From Psychrobacillus sp. FSL H8-0483 (lineage in GTDB: Bacteria; Bacillota; Bacilli; Bacillales_A; Planococcaceae), in contig NZ_CP152052.1 of assembly GCF_038637725.1 (NCBI RefSeq), positions 3,269,501-3,333,500 on the forward strand: a DNA stretch of 64,000 bases. Reading direction: 5' to 3'. Positions 1 to 8,826 of this stretch are shown in pieces (position 1 is the first letter of the stretch; each line of letters starts with the position of its first letter). The translations under genes were made by a program, and so were the position numbers. Below the pieces are notes generated by a model. It worked only from the letters and a program-made list of their open reading frames with translations, was not told the origin of the DNA and made no database searches.

Positions 1-423
1 TTGTGAGGAAAGGAAGTTGTACCCTTCATTTGCTTTGTAAGTAATAATCATTTTTTGTGGTTCATCATCTAACAAAGTAGTTGCATGCTGTGAAAAGTTC
101 TCTGGAATTTCAATCAACAAATAATAATCTTGATCTAATAACCCTTGATCTGCTTCTTCCTTTGAAACAGATACAAATTTAAACTCTCCACTATCCTTTA
201 AATTGTCCGATAACTCTTTCCCAAGCATGAGCTCAGTTCCATTGATTTCTACGCCTTCATCAGAATTGACAACTGCAACAGGAAGATCCTCCATATTTGC
301 ATAAGGATCCCAAAATGCCCACAAAAACATTCCAGCATACATAACCGGAACAAATAACACTGCAATAATTGCAATCAACATTTTTCGGTTTGTTAAAATA
401 CTTTTCCACTCTGATTTTATCAA
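1..423 (-). CDS. yhgE: YhgE/Pip-type membrane protein, N-terminal part
   Basis: The first 141 codons of a gene that runs off the left edge of the window. The start is TTG at 423, with AGGAGGGC 6-8 nt upstream. The protein opens with a basic stretch and one membrane segment (about residues 14-36), followed by an extracellular-looking region beginning at LPVAVVNSDEG. That layout is typical of YhgE/Pip and ABC-2-type proteins, where a large outside domain follows TM1. Members are implicated in phage reception, ESX/WXG secretion or drug export depending on the species; the role here is unknown. The TetR gene lies directly upstream in the same direction, matching yhgD-yhgE of Bacillus subtilis, so local repression by that regulator is likely. 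Confidence 0.8.
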   Translation of the reverse strand, partial: MIKSEWKSILTNRKMLIAIIAVLFVPVMYAGMFLWAFWDPYANMEDLPVAVVNSDEGVEINGTELMLGKELSDNLKDSGEFKFVSVSKEEADQGLLDQDYYLLIEIPENFSQHATTLLDDEPQKMIITYKANEGYNFLSSQ

Positions 424-442
424 TTTATGCCCTCCTAATACT

Positions 443-468
443 TTTTGACCAACTTGTTCAATCAGTCA
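443..468. promoter_or_regulatory. possible TetR operator between yhgD and yhgE
   Basis: An imperfect inverted repeat (TGACCAACT, 5-nt spacer, AATCAGTCA) lies in the gap between the TetR gene and the YhgE-like gene. A related TGACC...GGTCA arrangement lies just upstream of the TetR gene near 1083-1104. Similar half-sites (TGAC) on both sides of the regulator are what an autoregulating TetR protein would need. The match is only 6 of 9 arm positions, so this is tentative. Confidence 0.3.
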
Positions 469-490
469 TTTTATTTCAAAAAAATGAGTC

Positions 491-1060
491 TCAATTTAAG
501 AGACTACGGAAAATGGTGTCTTGAAAAAAGTTAGCTATTTCTTCTTCAGATAATGATTGGTCATGCGTTACGTTCCAGTCATTTACGAAACCGAAATATG
601 CTTTTAGTAATAAGTATGCTACGAGCTCACTATTTACTTGTCGAATTTCACCTTTATCTATATATTTATCAATCTTTTCTTTAACAAAGGATACAATCGC
701 TTGTTCTACTTGGACAATCACTTGTTTTACAGCTTGGGTTTTCCATTCTTGTTCTTCATCAATAATTTTCGCAAATAACTGATGGGTTTCTCGGAATTCT
801 AACATCTTCATCAATGCAGCATGTGCATTGTCTTGAAAAGAAGCATCCTCTTGGATAGCATTTAGTGCTTCTTGTTTCATTTCCGCGATCATTCGAAGAA
901 CAATTTCTTGAAAGAGTACTTCTTTGTTTTCAAAAAATGTATAGATTGTTCCTTTTCCTACATTCGCAATTTTAGCTATTTGCTCCATCGTTGTTGCTTT
1001 ATATCCAAAAAGCGAGAAAGACCTTGTTGCAGCTAACAGTATTTCTTGCCTACGATCCAT
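491..1060 (-). CDS. yhgD: TetR/AcrR family transcriptional regulator (YhgD-like)
   Basis: A 189-residue one-domain regulator. The N-terminal helix-turn-helix is clear (about residues 8-52; the recognition stretch is VGKGTIYTFFENKEVLF), and the rest is an all-helical ligand/dimer domain, the usual TetR length. The start ATG has GGAGGG upstream. The gene lies just upstream of, and co-directional with, the YhgE-type membrane protein. In B. subtilis the same pair (yhgD, yhgE) follows hemEHY, and here the pair is downstream of the heme genes with a four-gene operon in between. It probably represses itself and yhgE. TGAC half-sites are visible on both flanks. The ligand is unknown. Confidence 0.82.
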   Translation of the reverse strand: MDRRQEILLAATRSFSLFGYKATTMEQIAKIANVGKGTIYTFFENKEVLFQEIVLRMIAEMKQEALNAIQEDASFQDNAHAALMKMLEFRETHQLFAKIIDEEQEWKTQAVKQVIVQVEQAIVSFVKEKIDKYIDKGEIRQVNSELVAYLLLKAYFGFVNDWNVTHDQSLSEEEIANFFQDTIFRSLLN

Positions 1061-1082
1061 TTGTTTCCCTCCTTAAAAAAAA

Positions 1083-1104
1083 GTGACCAGAAAACCATTA
1101 CGGT
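1083..1104. promoter_or_regulatory. possible TetR operator upstream of yhgD
   Basis: TGACC and GGTCA form an inverted repeat 12 nt apart, directly upstream of the TetR gene. They are followed by a near-palindromic GGTCAACTAGTCA. The half-site TGACC recurs in the yhgD-yhgE gap. This fits autoregulation but is based on short matches only. Confidence 0.3.
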
Positions 1105-1149
1105 CAACTAGTCATTATAATACACCTATACTATTTATTTTGCAAGCTT

Positions 1150-1605
1150 TTAGTGATGACCTTCACTCATCGAATTATCACTCTCATCTAGGATGACCTT
1201 ACTCATATCAGGACTTCCAACTTTTAACTCTTGTTTTGGCATCACATGAAGTCCTCTAGCAGTAGTATGAGCAAACATATAATATACTCCATCGTGATCG
1301 AAAGCATAGTTTGCTTCATATACTCCATCTTCGGTTAAATTAGCATCTACCTTCGTTCCTTCATCACGCTTACCTGATTCCCACACTTCGAATTCTACTG
1401 AATCTGCATCATCGACAGCCTGGTCTCCTTGTGTTACTTTTGCGGATAATGTAACTTCACCAACCGGTAACTCTTCTGGAGTTTGAATTTCTACAACAAC
1501 TTCCTCCAGCGTCCCTTCATTGTGATTTGTATGGGCTGCTTCTTCCTCTTGACATCCTACAAGTGTCATTGTTGCTAATGCAAGTGCTGCTATTGTCTTT
1601 TTCAT
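1150..1605 (-). CDS. YtkA-like (FixH-type) lipoprotein
   Basis: A secreted lipoprotein of 151 residues. The signal peptide (MKKTIAALALATMTLVGC) ends in the lipobox LVGC, so the mature protein is anchored to the outer face of the membrane. The remainder is a small beta-rich domain of the YtkA/FixH type, with a His-rich C-terminus (SEGHH) and an acidic/His patch after the lipobox (EEEAAHTNHNEG). The start is placed at 1605, where its ATG overlaps the stop of the histidine kinase gene as ATGA, with GGGAGG upstream; an in-frame start 18 nt further up has no advantage. It is the last gene of the operon with the two-component system. The His-rich ends hint at metal binding, but this is inference. 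Confidence 0.72.
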   Translation of the reverse strand: MKKTIAALALATMTLVGCQEEEAAHTNHNEGTLEEVVVEIQTPEELPVGEVTLSAKVTQGDQAVDDADSVEFEVWESGKRDEGTKVDANLTEDGVYEANYAFDHDGVYYMFAHTTARGLHVMPKQELKVGSPDMSKVILDESDNSMSEGHH

Positions 1606-2996
1606 TCTAATGTATCCTCCCAAATTGGTAATGTAATATGGACTGTTGTTCCTTTTCCCACTTCACTTGTAAAGGCGAGTCTCCCCTTCTGTACATCTAT
1701 CAGCTGAGATGCAATAGAGAGACCAAGCCCAGTTCCACCGTCCGAACGACTCCTTGCTTTATTCACTCGGTAAAAACGTTCTGTAATATGCGGCAAATAT
1801 TCTTCTTCAATCCCGCATCCTTCGTCCGTAATATGAATGGTAGTTTCTGTTTGTGTTGTTTTATTTGCAATTAATATGTTAGACGCCTCTGGAGAATACC
1901 GGATTGCATTTTCTAATATATTTATAAATATCTGCTTTGAACTAAGTTCGTCAGCAGATAGAATCGTTTCTTCATCTACTTTAACAGTAAAAGCTATCCC
2001 TTTTTCATCTGCAAGTGGCTTAACCAGCTGTAACACTTCACGGATAGTTTCTGATAACACGAGTGGTGCTATTTCTACGTCTTCGGTATTCTCTGATCTT
2101 GCAACCAGGAGCAAGTCATCCGTTAGTTTTTGCATTCGATTTGCTTCTCGAACAATGAGCGAATAGATATCTGCTTTTTTGTCTTCCGTTACTAGTTGCT
2201 GCTCAAATGCCTCCCCGTATCCTTTTATATAACTGATGGGTGTTCGAAGCTCATGCGAAACAATAGATAAGAAGTCTCGTTTTTTTTCATCCTCTTGTTG
2301 AATGGACTTTGCCATTTGGTTAAAGGTCTTTGCAAGCTCTCCGATTTCGTCTGAAGACTCCACGTTTACACGCGTATCATACTTCCCTGCAGCCATAGAG
2401 ATGGCTGCTTCTTTTAATTTTGCTAACGGAGTCAACACTCTTTCTAAGCTTTTTAAGCTAATAAAAGCCATTACAATCAAAAAGAAGGACACGATTAGTA
2501 TTAAAAACAATGCATCTCGAGAAGCCATTTCCGTCATTTTAGTTAAGGGTACATACAAATAAATAATTCCTTCTAAACGATTCTCATCAACAAGCGGATA
2601 AATAACCGACACTACTTCTCGGTCAAACCTTTTTTCATATCCCCGCTTCGTTACCGCGTTTCCATCAATTAATTGCGCTCGTTCATCTGCACCAATTAAC
2701 GATTCATAGTCTATATCAAAAGGTAAACAAGCACTTAGTTCTCTCGGATTTCGAACGGTAAATACTTCCACATCTGAAAAGCGATTATAATCCTCTGTTT
2801 GTTTAATAAAATCATTCGTGACAACCCCACCATTATATGTACGCTGAAGATTTTCTGCAATTTCCATCATGGAAGCTTCCGTATCTTGTACATAAAGTTC
2901 TTCATACAAAAAATCTGTAAAGATCACTATGAAAACAATTGTCGCCGTAATAAATACTAGAAGCAACGTCCAAATTTTTACGGAAAGCTTCTTCAT
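1602..2996 (-). CDS. sensor histidine kinase (HAMP, HisKA, ATPase)
   Basis: A membrane sensor kinase of 464 residues. TM1 lies around residues 9-29, followed by an extracellular sensor of about 130 residues. TM2 (around 160-180) leads to a HAMP linker, the phospho-acceptor His in SHELRTPIS, and a GHKL ATPase domain with N box (NILENAIRYS), G1 (DEGCGI) and G2 (GGTGLGLSI). It phosphorylates the response regulator encoded just upstream (ATGA overlap). Both neighbouring non-regulatory genes encode lipoproteins, so the sensor probably monitors or controls something at the outer membrane face. The signal is not evident from the sequence. Confidence 0.9.
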   Translation of the reverse strand: MKKLSVKIWTLLLVFITATIVFIVIFTDFLYEELYVQDTEASMMEIAENLQRTYNGGVVTNDFIKQTEDYNRFSDVEVFTVRNPRELSACLPFDIDYESLIGADERAQLIDGNAVTKRGYEKRFDREVVSVIYPLVDENRLEGIIYLYVPLTKMTEMASRDALFLILIVSFFLIVMAFISLKSLERVLTPLAKLKEAAISMAAGKYDTRVNVESSDEIGELAKTFNQMAKSIQQEDEKKRDFLSIVSHELRTPISYIKGYGEAFEQQLVTEDKKADIYSLIVREANRMQKLTDDLLLVARSENTEDVEIAPLVLSETIREVLQLVKPLADEKGIAFTVKVDEETILSADELSSKQIFINILENAIRYSPEASNILIANKTTQTETTIHITDEGCGIEEEYLPHITERFYRVNKARSRSDGGTGLGLSIASQLIDVQKGRLAFTSEVGKGTTVHITLPIWEDTLE

Positions 2997-3667
2997 TTCC
3001 TCGCCTCAAAACGATAGCCAATGCCCCAAACAGTTTCAATATATTTCCCAGCTATTGGCCCAAGCTTTAATCGAAGCGTCTTAATATGTGTATCTACTGT
3101 GCGAGTTCCACCTTCGTAATCTAACCCCCATAGTCGTTCAAGCAGTTGTTCCCTTGAAAAAACCTTGCCTTCATAACTCATAAACAAATGAATAAGTTCA
3201 TACTCCTTTAAAGTTAGGGAAAGCTTCTTTCCACCTACTGTAATTTGTCTGGCAGTTGGATCATTTACTATAATTCCTTTTGTAAGAGTCTCATTCTTCG
3301 TCATAACACCTATTCTTCTAAAGATAGCATCCATCCTAGCAGTTAACTCTATTGCCGTAAAAGGCTTACTAACATAGTCATCTCCACCAAGCATTAAACC
3401 TTTCACTAAATCTGTTTTTGCGTCTAAAGCTGTTAAAAATATAATTGGAACGGAAGAGAATTTCCTCATTTCTTCGCAGACTTCAAATCCATTTTTCCCA
3501 GGCATCATAACATCTAGAAGTACTAAGTCCACATTCGTAGTTCGGACAATCTCAAGAGCAATCTCTCCATTTTCAGCCTGCATGACTTCAAAACCAGATT
3601 TAAGCAAATGTAACTCAACTAGTTGTCGCATATCTCGTTCATCATCTACTACTAAAATTGTTTTCAA
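2993..3667 (-). CDS. OmpR-family response regulator
   Basis: A 224-residue response regulator. It has an N-terminal receiver with the acidic pair (VDDERD), the phospho-Asp in LVLLDVMMPG, and the conserved Thr and Lys (FLTA, SKPF). A C-terminal winged helix of the OmpR/PhoB class follows (REQLLERLWG; TVDTHIKTLRLKLG). The start is TTG, overlapping the stop of the upstream lipoprotein gene as TTGA, with GGGAGG 7 nt before it. It pairs with the downstream kinase through a 4-nt overlap. Targets are unknown; autoregulation of the four-gene operon is the simplest guess. Confidence 0.9.
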   Translation of the reverse strand: MKTILVVDDERDMRQLVELHLLKSGFEVMQAENGEIALEIVRTTNVDLVLLDVMMPGKNGFEVCEEMRKFSSVPIIFLTALDAKTDLVKGLMLGGDDYVSKPFTAIELTARMDAIFRRIGVMTKNETLTKGIIVNDPTARQITVGGKKLSLTLKEYELIHLFMSYEGKVFSREQLLERLWGLDYEGGTRTVDTHIKTLRLKLGPIAGKYIETVWGIGYRFEARK

Positions 3668-4605
3668 TTGCTTGCCTCCCTTACAATTAACTGAAATGGA
3701 CCTTTGCCCACTTGTACTTTATTCGTTACTTTTCCAGATTCAATAAAGTAAATTACCTGATCATCGTAACCTGCTACAACAACGCTATTTTCAAATGCTA
3801 CTATGGAAAATGGATTTGCTCCTACTTTTATAGAAGAAAGTATTTCTCCTTCTTTAGAAATTTCATAAACCGAACTGTTCCCATGACTGACTGTGAAAAT
3901 ATTTCCATTCAAAGCTTTCACCATATTAATGGGCATTATTGGGGCTTCCACTTCTCCTATTTGTTCTCCGGTTTCAAGGTTAAATCGACTAATTACTCGA
4001 TTAGGACTGCTTCCGGCTCCGTGACCTCCTAGCCACAATTCACTATCATTTATTAGAAGTCCATGAGAGGACCTTGGAATTTCCCATTCTGCTACCTCTG
4101 TTAAATCTAACGAAAAGACAGAAAGAATCTCATCTTTAAAATTAACTACATACAACTTTTCCCCATCAGAGATCATCGACATTGGATACTTACCTGCAGG
4201 TGATTCTACGAGTTTTTTTCCTTTTTTATTAAAAAGAGTTACCGTATTTTCTTTTCCATTTGCTATATAAATATTTTCATTATAAGCATACGCATACGTG
4301 GTTCCTTCTTCTACCTTTAGTGTAGCAATACGCTTTCCGGTGGATAGCTGAATAAGATTTGCTTCCTCTAGCGTATATCCGTAAACAAGTAAAAGATCAT
4401 TTGTCACTAAAGTAAACCCTGTATAAGCTGCATCCAGTTCCCAAGTCTGTATAATTTTTTGCTCTGTCGAGATAAAATCAATCGTTCTGTCCACTGTGTT
4501 CAAACTTGCAACAATAGGAATGGATGGATCAATTGAATCAAAAGAAGTTGGCGCACATCCTCCAAGTAAAAATAGGAGTAACATCAAATTTAGCTTTCCC
4601 AACAA
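3664..4605 (-). CDS. lipoprotein with YncE-like beta-propeller
   Basis: First gene of the operon; 313 residues. The signal peptide ends in the lipobox LLGGC (MLLLFLLGGCAPTS), so this is a surface-anchored lipoprotein. The rest consists of repeated beta-blades with propeller-type motifs (GKYPMSMISDGEKLYVVNF, GANPFSIVAF, GKGPFQLIV), as in YncE/NHL-like proteins. Two adjacent TTG codons could be the start; the second one (4602) sits 7 nt after AGGAGG and is the better spaced. Its stop overlaps the response regulator start, so it is translationally coupled to the two-component system. It may be the sensor's partner or its target. No enzymatic residues are recognised. Confidence 0.75.
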   Translation of the reverse strand: MLGKLNLMLLLFLLGGCAPTSFDSIDPSIPIVASLNTVDRTIDFISTEQKIIQTWELDAAYTGFTLVTNDLLLVYGYTLEEANLIQLSTGKRIATLKVEEGTTYAYAYNENIYIANGKENTVTLFNKKGKKLVESPAGKYPMSMISDGEKLYVVNFKDEILSVFSLDLTEVAEWEIPRSSHGLLINDSELWLGGHGAGSSPNRVISRFNLETGEQIGEVEAPIMPINMVKALNGNIFTVSHGNSSVYEISKEGEILSSIKVGANPFSIVAFENSVVVAGYDDQVIYFIESGKVTNKVQVGKGPFQLIVREASN

Positions 4606-4774
4606 TCCACCTCCTAGAGCTCCATTTTACTGAAAAAATGTGAAAAAAGTTTGAAGACATAATAAAACTGAAATCTTCTGGCATGGTGAAAATGTTATCA
4701 GAAAAGAATACTTTCTATCAAAAAAATTGCTCCAAAAGCCAAAGTGAATGAACTTTTAGAGCAACTATTTATCA

Positions 4775-4864
4775 TCATAATTTCAAATCTTTTAATACAG
4801 CCTGCATTGCTGCAATGCCCTGATCAATACAATCTGGCAAGCCTGACAAGTTGGAACTTCCTAG
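4775..4864 (-). pseudogene. hemY: C-terminal remnant of hemY (coproporphyrinogen/protoporphyrinogen oxidase)
   Basis: Directly downstream of hemH an open frame of 29 codons reads LGSSNLSGLPDCIDQGIA followed by AMQAVLKDLKL and a stop. GLPDCI plus the following helix is the extreme C-terminus of HemY-type oxidases, the final FAD-contact segment. In Bacillus, hemY follows hemH in hemEHY. Here no start codon or upstream domain exists: the frame opens at an in-frame stop (4865-4867) and hemH ends at 4876, 11 nt away. About 440 codons are therefore missing, consistent with one internal deletion that spared the 3' end. The identification rests on motif and position only. Confidence 0.75.
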
Positions 4865-4875
4865 CTAGAATTCGA

Positions 4876-5805
4876 TTAAGCACGCAAATGTTTTAATACT
4901 ACATCTGCCATCGCATCTATAAATTGGGGTTGATCGTTCGGCATTGCTGGGCGTAAGTATGTAGCACCAATTTCGTCACAAACTACTTTACACTCATAGT
5001 CGTTATCGTAAAGAACTTCTAAATGCTCTGCTACGAAGCCAACTGGAGTATAAACGAATGTCGTGTAGCCTTTTTCTTTGTGTAATTCATGTGTTAAATC
5101 CTGTACATCTGGTCCAATCCAAGGTTCTGGAGTTTGTCCAGCACTTTGCCAGCCCACAGCATAATTTTTCACACCCGCCGCTTTTGCGATTAAATCAGCA
5201 GTTTCTTCTAACTGATCTGGATATGGATCTCCAAACTCTTTAATCTTTTCTGGAAGAGAGTGAGCGGATACTATTAAACAAGCTTTTTCACGCTGTTCTT
5301 CTGTCATTTCCGCAAATGCAGCGCTTACTTTTTCGCTCCAATATTGGATGAATTTTGGTTCATCGTACCAACTCTCTACAGAAGTAATTTTCAAATTACC
5401 AAGTTTTTCGGCTTCTTCTTGAATACGTCCGTTATACGATTTAATGGAGAATGTTGAGAAGTGTGGCGCTAATACCATAGAAACAGCTTCTGTAATGCCA
5501 TCTTTATGCATTTCAGCAACAGCGTCTTCTAAGAAAGGCTCGATATGTTTTAACCCAATATACAGCTTAAAATCAATTTCATCTTGCACTTCATTCAAAC
5601 GATCACAAAGACCTTGTGCTTGGTTTTTCGTAATTTTCGCAAGTGGAGAAATACCACCGATTTTTTGATAACGACCCGTCAAATCTGCTAACTGTTCATC
5701 GCTTGGCTTACGACCATGTCGTATATGCGTGTAATAGCGTTCAATATCGTCTTCTTCATAAGGTGTTCCATATGCCATTACTAATAGACCCATTGTTTTT
5801 TTCAT
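4876..5805 (-). CDS. hemH: coproporphyrin III ferrochelatase
   Basis: A cytosolic enzyme that inserts ferrous iron into coproporphyrin III in the Gram-positive heme route. It has 309 residues, about the family length. It aligns by eye with B. subtilis HemH from the N-terminus ([20 protein letters not shown]) to the end. The catalytic His is in [18 protein letters not shown] and the conserved Glu in [10 protein letters not shown]. The ATG at 5805 is chosen because GAGGTG lies 6 nt upstream; an in-frame GTG 9 nt earlier overlaps that ribosome binding site. hemE lies 21 nt upstream in the same operon. The usual third gene, hemY, survives only as a 3' remnant. Confidence 0.95.
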   Translation of the reverse strand: MKKTMGLLVMAYGTPYEEDDIERYYTHIRHGRKPSDEQLADLTGRYQKIGGISPLAKITKNQAQGLCDRLNEVQDEIDFKLYIGLKHIEPFLEDAVAEMHKDGITEAVSMVLAPHFSTFSIKSYNGRIQEEAEKLGNLKITSVESWYDEPKFIQYWSEKVSAAFAEMTEEQREKACLIVSAHSLPEKIKEFGDPYPDQLEETADLIAKAAGVKNYAVGWQSAGQTPEPWIGPDVQDLTHELHKEKGYTTFVYTPVGFVAEHLEVLYDNDYECKVVCDEIGATYLRPAMPNDQPQFIDAMADVVLKHLRA

Positions 5806-5826
5806 CGTATTCACCTCAAAAAAATT

Positions 5827-6879
5827 TTAGTTAGATTTTGCTGCGATAAGTTCTTTACTATATTCATGCACAAAAGTTGTTAAACGTTTTAATGTATCTG
5901 GATTCACTTCTGGGAATACACCATGTCCAAGGTTAAAGATATGACCTGGTTGCGCTACCCCTTGCTCCAAAATTAGTTTTGCACGTTTTTCAATTTCTGC
6001 CCAATCTCCAATTAAATAAGATGGGTCTAAGTTACCCATAAGTGGTTTTGTCAATCCTTTAGCTCGAGCTTCCTCGATAGATAAACGCCAGTCAATTCCG
6101 ACTACATCAACAGGTAGGTCATGCCATTCCATTGCTAAATGACTAGCACCAACACCAAACGTAATTAGTGGTACCCCAGTTTCACGAAGCTCTGTGAAAA
6201 TACGTGTCATTACTGGTTTAATGAAAATACGATAATCTGCTACGTTTAAAGCACCAACCCAAGAGTCGAAGATTTGAATTGCTTTCGCCCCTGCTTTTAC
6301 TTGTGCTTTGATATAAACAATAATCATATCTGCAAGCTTGTCCATTAATGCTAACCAAGCTTGTGGTTCAGAAACCATAAATGCTTTCGTTTTGTTATAG
6401 CTCTTTGAAGGACCGCCTTCAATCATATAACTTGCAAGTGTAAATGGAGCCCCTGCAAATCCGATTAAAGGAACATTTAATTGTTCCGTTGTAAGTAATT
6501 TTATTGTTTCTAATACAAATGGAACATCGTCCTCTGGAGATAAGTCTCCTAAGTTGGCTACATCTTGTACGGTACGGATTGGATTATCAATCACTGGACC
6601 AACACCCGATTTAATTTTCACATCAACCCCAATACCTGGTAATGGAGTAACAATGTCTTTGTATAGTATTGCCGCATCTACATTATAATTTTCAACAGGT
6701 AAGCGTGTTACATACGCACATAGTTCTGGCTCATGTGTAATTTGCTCTAAAGAATATTTTTCTTTTATTTTTCTGTACTCAGGTTGGGATCTTCCCGCTT
6801 GCCTCATGTACCATACTGGAGTATGCTCCACTTGTTCTCCACGCGCTGCACGAAGAAGTGTATCATTAAAAGTAGTCAT
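5827..6879 (-). CDS. hemE: uroporphyrinogen decarboxylase
   Basis: Converts uroporphyrinogen III to coproporphyrinogen III in the cytosol. It has 350 residues, full length. Signature motifs are present: the N-terminal [16 protein letters not shown] with the substrate-binding Arg residues, the middle block [17 protein letters not shown], and the C-terminal [13 protein letters not shown]. It is the first gene of the hemE-hemH operon. A sigma-A-like promoter lies about 75 nt upstream (6956-6984). Divergent hmoB on the other side makes this a heme synthesis/heme turnover pair. Confidence 0.96.
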   Translation of the reverse strand: MTTFNDTLLRAARGEQVEHTPVWYMRQAGRSQPEYRKIKEKYSLEQITHEPELCAYVTRLPVENYNVDAAILYKDIVTPLPGIGVDVKIKSGVGPVIDNPIRTVQDVANLGDLSPEDDVPFVLETIKLLTTEQLNVPLIGFAGAPFTLASYMIEGGPSKSYNKTKAFMVSEPQAWLALMDKLADMIIVYIKAQVKAGAKAIQIFDSWVGALNVADYRIFIKPVMTRIFTELRETGVPLITFGVGASHLAMEWHDLPVDVVGIDWRLSIEEARAKGLTKPLMGNLDPSYLIGDWAEIEKRAKLILEQGVAQPGHIFNLGHGVFPEVNPDTLKRLTTFVHEYSKELIAAKSN

Positions 6880-6955
6880 TCAAAATTCCTGCCTTTCTTC
6901 TATTTAACCGTACTGTTTTCAAATATACGTTTCAACTATAGTCGTTCTTTTTCTT

Positions 6956-6984
6956 ATTGTATAGTTATATACTGTAATTGTCAT
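6956..6984 (-). promoter_or_regulatory. predicted sigma-A promoter of hemEH
   Basis: Read on the minus strand: -35 ATGACA, 17-nt spacer, -10 TACAAT. This would give a leader of about 70 nt before hemE. Both boxes are one mismatch from consensus. Confidence 0.5.
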
Positions 6985-7082
6985 AAATTTGTTCTGTTTT
7001 CTACATCTTAGTTAGACAATGGGTTTTTTAATTTGCATTTATGGGAAAAGTATTATCATAAAACATAACTGGAGGTAATCGT

Positions 7083-7574
7083 ATGAATTTATATATGACA
7101 TCTGGAACACCTGAATTTATGCAATCCATAAAAAAGAAGCATCCCCATGATCGTATATTTGTCTTACATGGAACAGGAAACTCCCTACTGATTCATGAAA
7201 CAGATAACAAAACTGTTTTCCAAGTACCACGAAAGTATGAAATACTAGAATCACTAGGGCAAATTTCTGAAAAAGGTTATTTCGTTTTGCACCATATCCC
7301 GGTCTCCGAAGAAGGGAAACCCATTTTCGAATTTAAGTATACAAACCTATCTCCAACAATAGAAAACGAACCAGGATTTATCGCACTGCGCGTCTTAAAA
7401 CAGATTAAATCAGACACATATATTATTTTAACGGAGTGGTCTGGACCAAGCAGCTACGATGTCTGGGCAAAAACAGTCTCTCTGGACTTCACCAACGTTG
7501 CAGATAAACAAAAGCTCTTTACAAGCGCACCATACGTTTCTACCTATCATGCACAATCAGAAGAGGAAGCCTAA
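7083..7574 (+). CDS. hmoB: heme-degrading monooxygenase HmoB (TRAP family)
   Basis: A 163-residue protein closely resembling B. subtilis HmoB (YhgC). Shared features are the N-terminal SGTPEFMQSIKKKHP, the central ENEPGFIALRVLKQIKSDTY and a C-terminal ferredoxin-like ABM fold (YIILTEWSGPSSYDVWAK). Family members bind heme and open the porphyrin to release iron. The ATG has GGAGG upstream and an intrinsic terminator follows. The gene is divergent from hemE, as in related genomes (where pbpF may lie between them; it is absent here). Confidence 0.88.
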   Translation: MNLYMTSGTPEFMQSIKKKHPHDRIFVLHGTGNSLLIHETDNKTVFQVPRKYEILESLGQISEKGYFVLHHIPVSEEGKPIFEFKYTNLSPTIENEPGFIALRVLKQIKSDTYIILTEWSGPSSYDVWAKTVSLDFTNVADKQKLFTSAPYVSTYHAQSEEEA

Positions 7575-7592
7575 AGATACTGGCTTCTTTTT
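7565..7592 (+). terminator. intrinsic terminator of hmoB
   Basis: GAAGCC pairs with GGCTTC across a 10-nt loop, followed by a run of seven T. The 5' arm is inside the last codons of hmoB. Confidence 0.75.
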
Positions 7593-7635
7593 TCTGTTAT
7601 AATTGAGTGAAAAATTAAATAATGGGGGTTAACTT

Positions 7636-8805
7636 ATGACTGGAGAGTTATTAGAAAAACTAGAGAGTTCTTTTGAAGACATGGTAGCAATTCGTCGTTA
7701 TTTACATATGCATCCGGAGGTTTCTTTTCAAGAAACAAAGACTGCAAAATATATACAAGACTTCTATACAGATTTAGGAATTACTTTTCAAGCAAATGTA
7801 GGCGGAAATGGAGTTGTCGCAAGAGTTAAAGGTGATTTACCAGGCAAAACAGTAGCTCTTCGTGCAGACTTTGATGCACTACCGATTCAAGACGAAAAGG
7901 ATGTCTCTTACAAGTCTACAGTTGCTGGGGTTATGCATGCTTGTGGACATGATGGACATACTGCAGCACTACTTATTTTAGCTCGCACATTAAATGAAAT
8001 GAAAGAACAGTTGTCGGGTGAATATGTATTTATTCATCAGCATGCTGAGGAATATGCGCCTGGTGGGGCTAAGCCAATGATTGAAGCAGGCTGTTTAGAA
8101 GGGGTAGACGTAATTTTCGGTACTCATTTATGGTCACTAACTCCCCTTGGAACAATCGAATATAAATCTGGCCCAATCATGGCAGCCGCCGACCGATTTG
8201 AAATAACCATTCAAGGTAGAGGTGGCCACGGAGCTAATCCTCATCAAGCAAAGGATGCAATCGTCATCGCATCTCAATTAGTTGTAAACTTACAACAACT
8301 GGTTTCTAGAAGAGTCAACCCAACAGAAGCTGCTGTTTTATCTGTGGGTTCATTTGTAGCAGAAAATGCTTTTAATATAATTGCAGATTCGGTGAAACTT
8401 GCCGGAACTGTTCGAACTTTTAACGCAGAGGTTCGTGATTTAATGGAGCGTGAACTAAAGAGAGTGCTTGAAGGAACTTGTATGACAGCGGACTGCACGT
8501 ACTCACTTACTTACGATAGAGGATATCCACCTGTCCTTAACCATCAATCGGAAACGGAATTTTTAGAGACAGTTGCTAAAGAAATTCCTGGTGTAGAAAA
8601 CGTACAAGAATCCATTCTTCATATGATTGGAGAAGATTTTGGATATTATTTAGAGAACATTCCAGGAACATTTTTCTTTACTGGAGCAATGCCAGAAGGA
8701 GAAGTTTTCCCTCATCATAGTCCAATGTTCGACTTCGATGAAAGGGCTATGCTCATTGCTGCGAAGACATTAGGCTACGCCGCTATTAACTACCAAACAA
8801 ATTAG
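7636..8805 (+). CDS. yhaA: M20 family amidohydrolase (YhaA-like)
   Basis: A zinc-dependent amidohydrolase of 389 residues, related to hippurate, IAA-amino acid and N-acyl-amino acid hydrolases. Metal-site motifs are visible: HMHPEVSFQE near the N-terminus, HACGHDGHTAALL, the HAEEYAPGGAKPM Glu pair, and a C-terminal HHSPMFDFDE. The dimerisation domain begins around the GRGGHGANPH motif. In B. subtilis, yhaA sits next to the ecs genes, as here. The ATG has GGGGG upstream. The physiological substrate is unknown. A second paralog lies at 40.3-41.5 kb. Confidence 0.85.
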   Translation: MTGELLEKLESSFEDMVAIRRYLHMHPEVSFQETKTAKYIQDFYTDLGITFQANVGGNGVVARVKGDLPGKTVALRADFDALPIQDEKDVSYKSTVAGVMHACGHDGHTAALLILARTLNEMKEQLSGEYVFIHQHAEEYAPGGAKPMIEAGCLEGVDVIFGTHLWSLTPLGTIEYKSGPIMAAADRFEITIQGRGGHGANPHQAKDAIVIASQLVVNLQQLVSRRVNPTEAAVLSVGSFVAENAFNIIADSVKLAGTVRTFNAEVRDLMERELKRVLEGTCMTADCTYSLTYDRGYPPVLNHQSETEFLETVAKEIPGVENVQESILHMIGEDFGYYLENIPGTFFFTGAMPEGEVFPHHSPMFDFDERAMLIAAKTLGYAAINYQTN

Positions 8806-8826
8806 AAAAATTATACGAAAAAAAAC

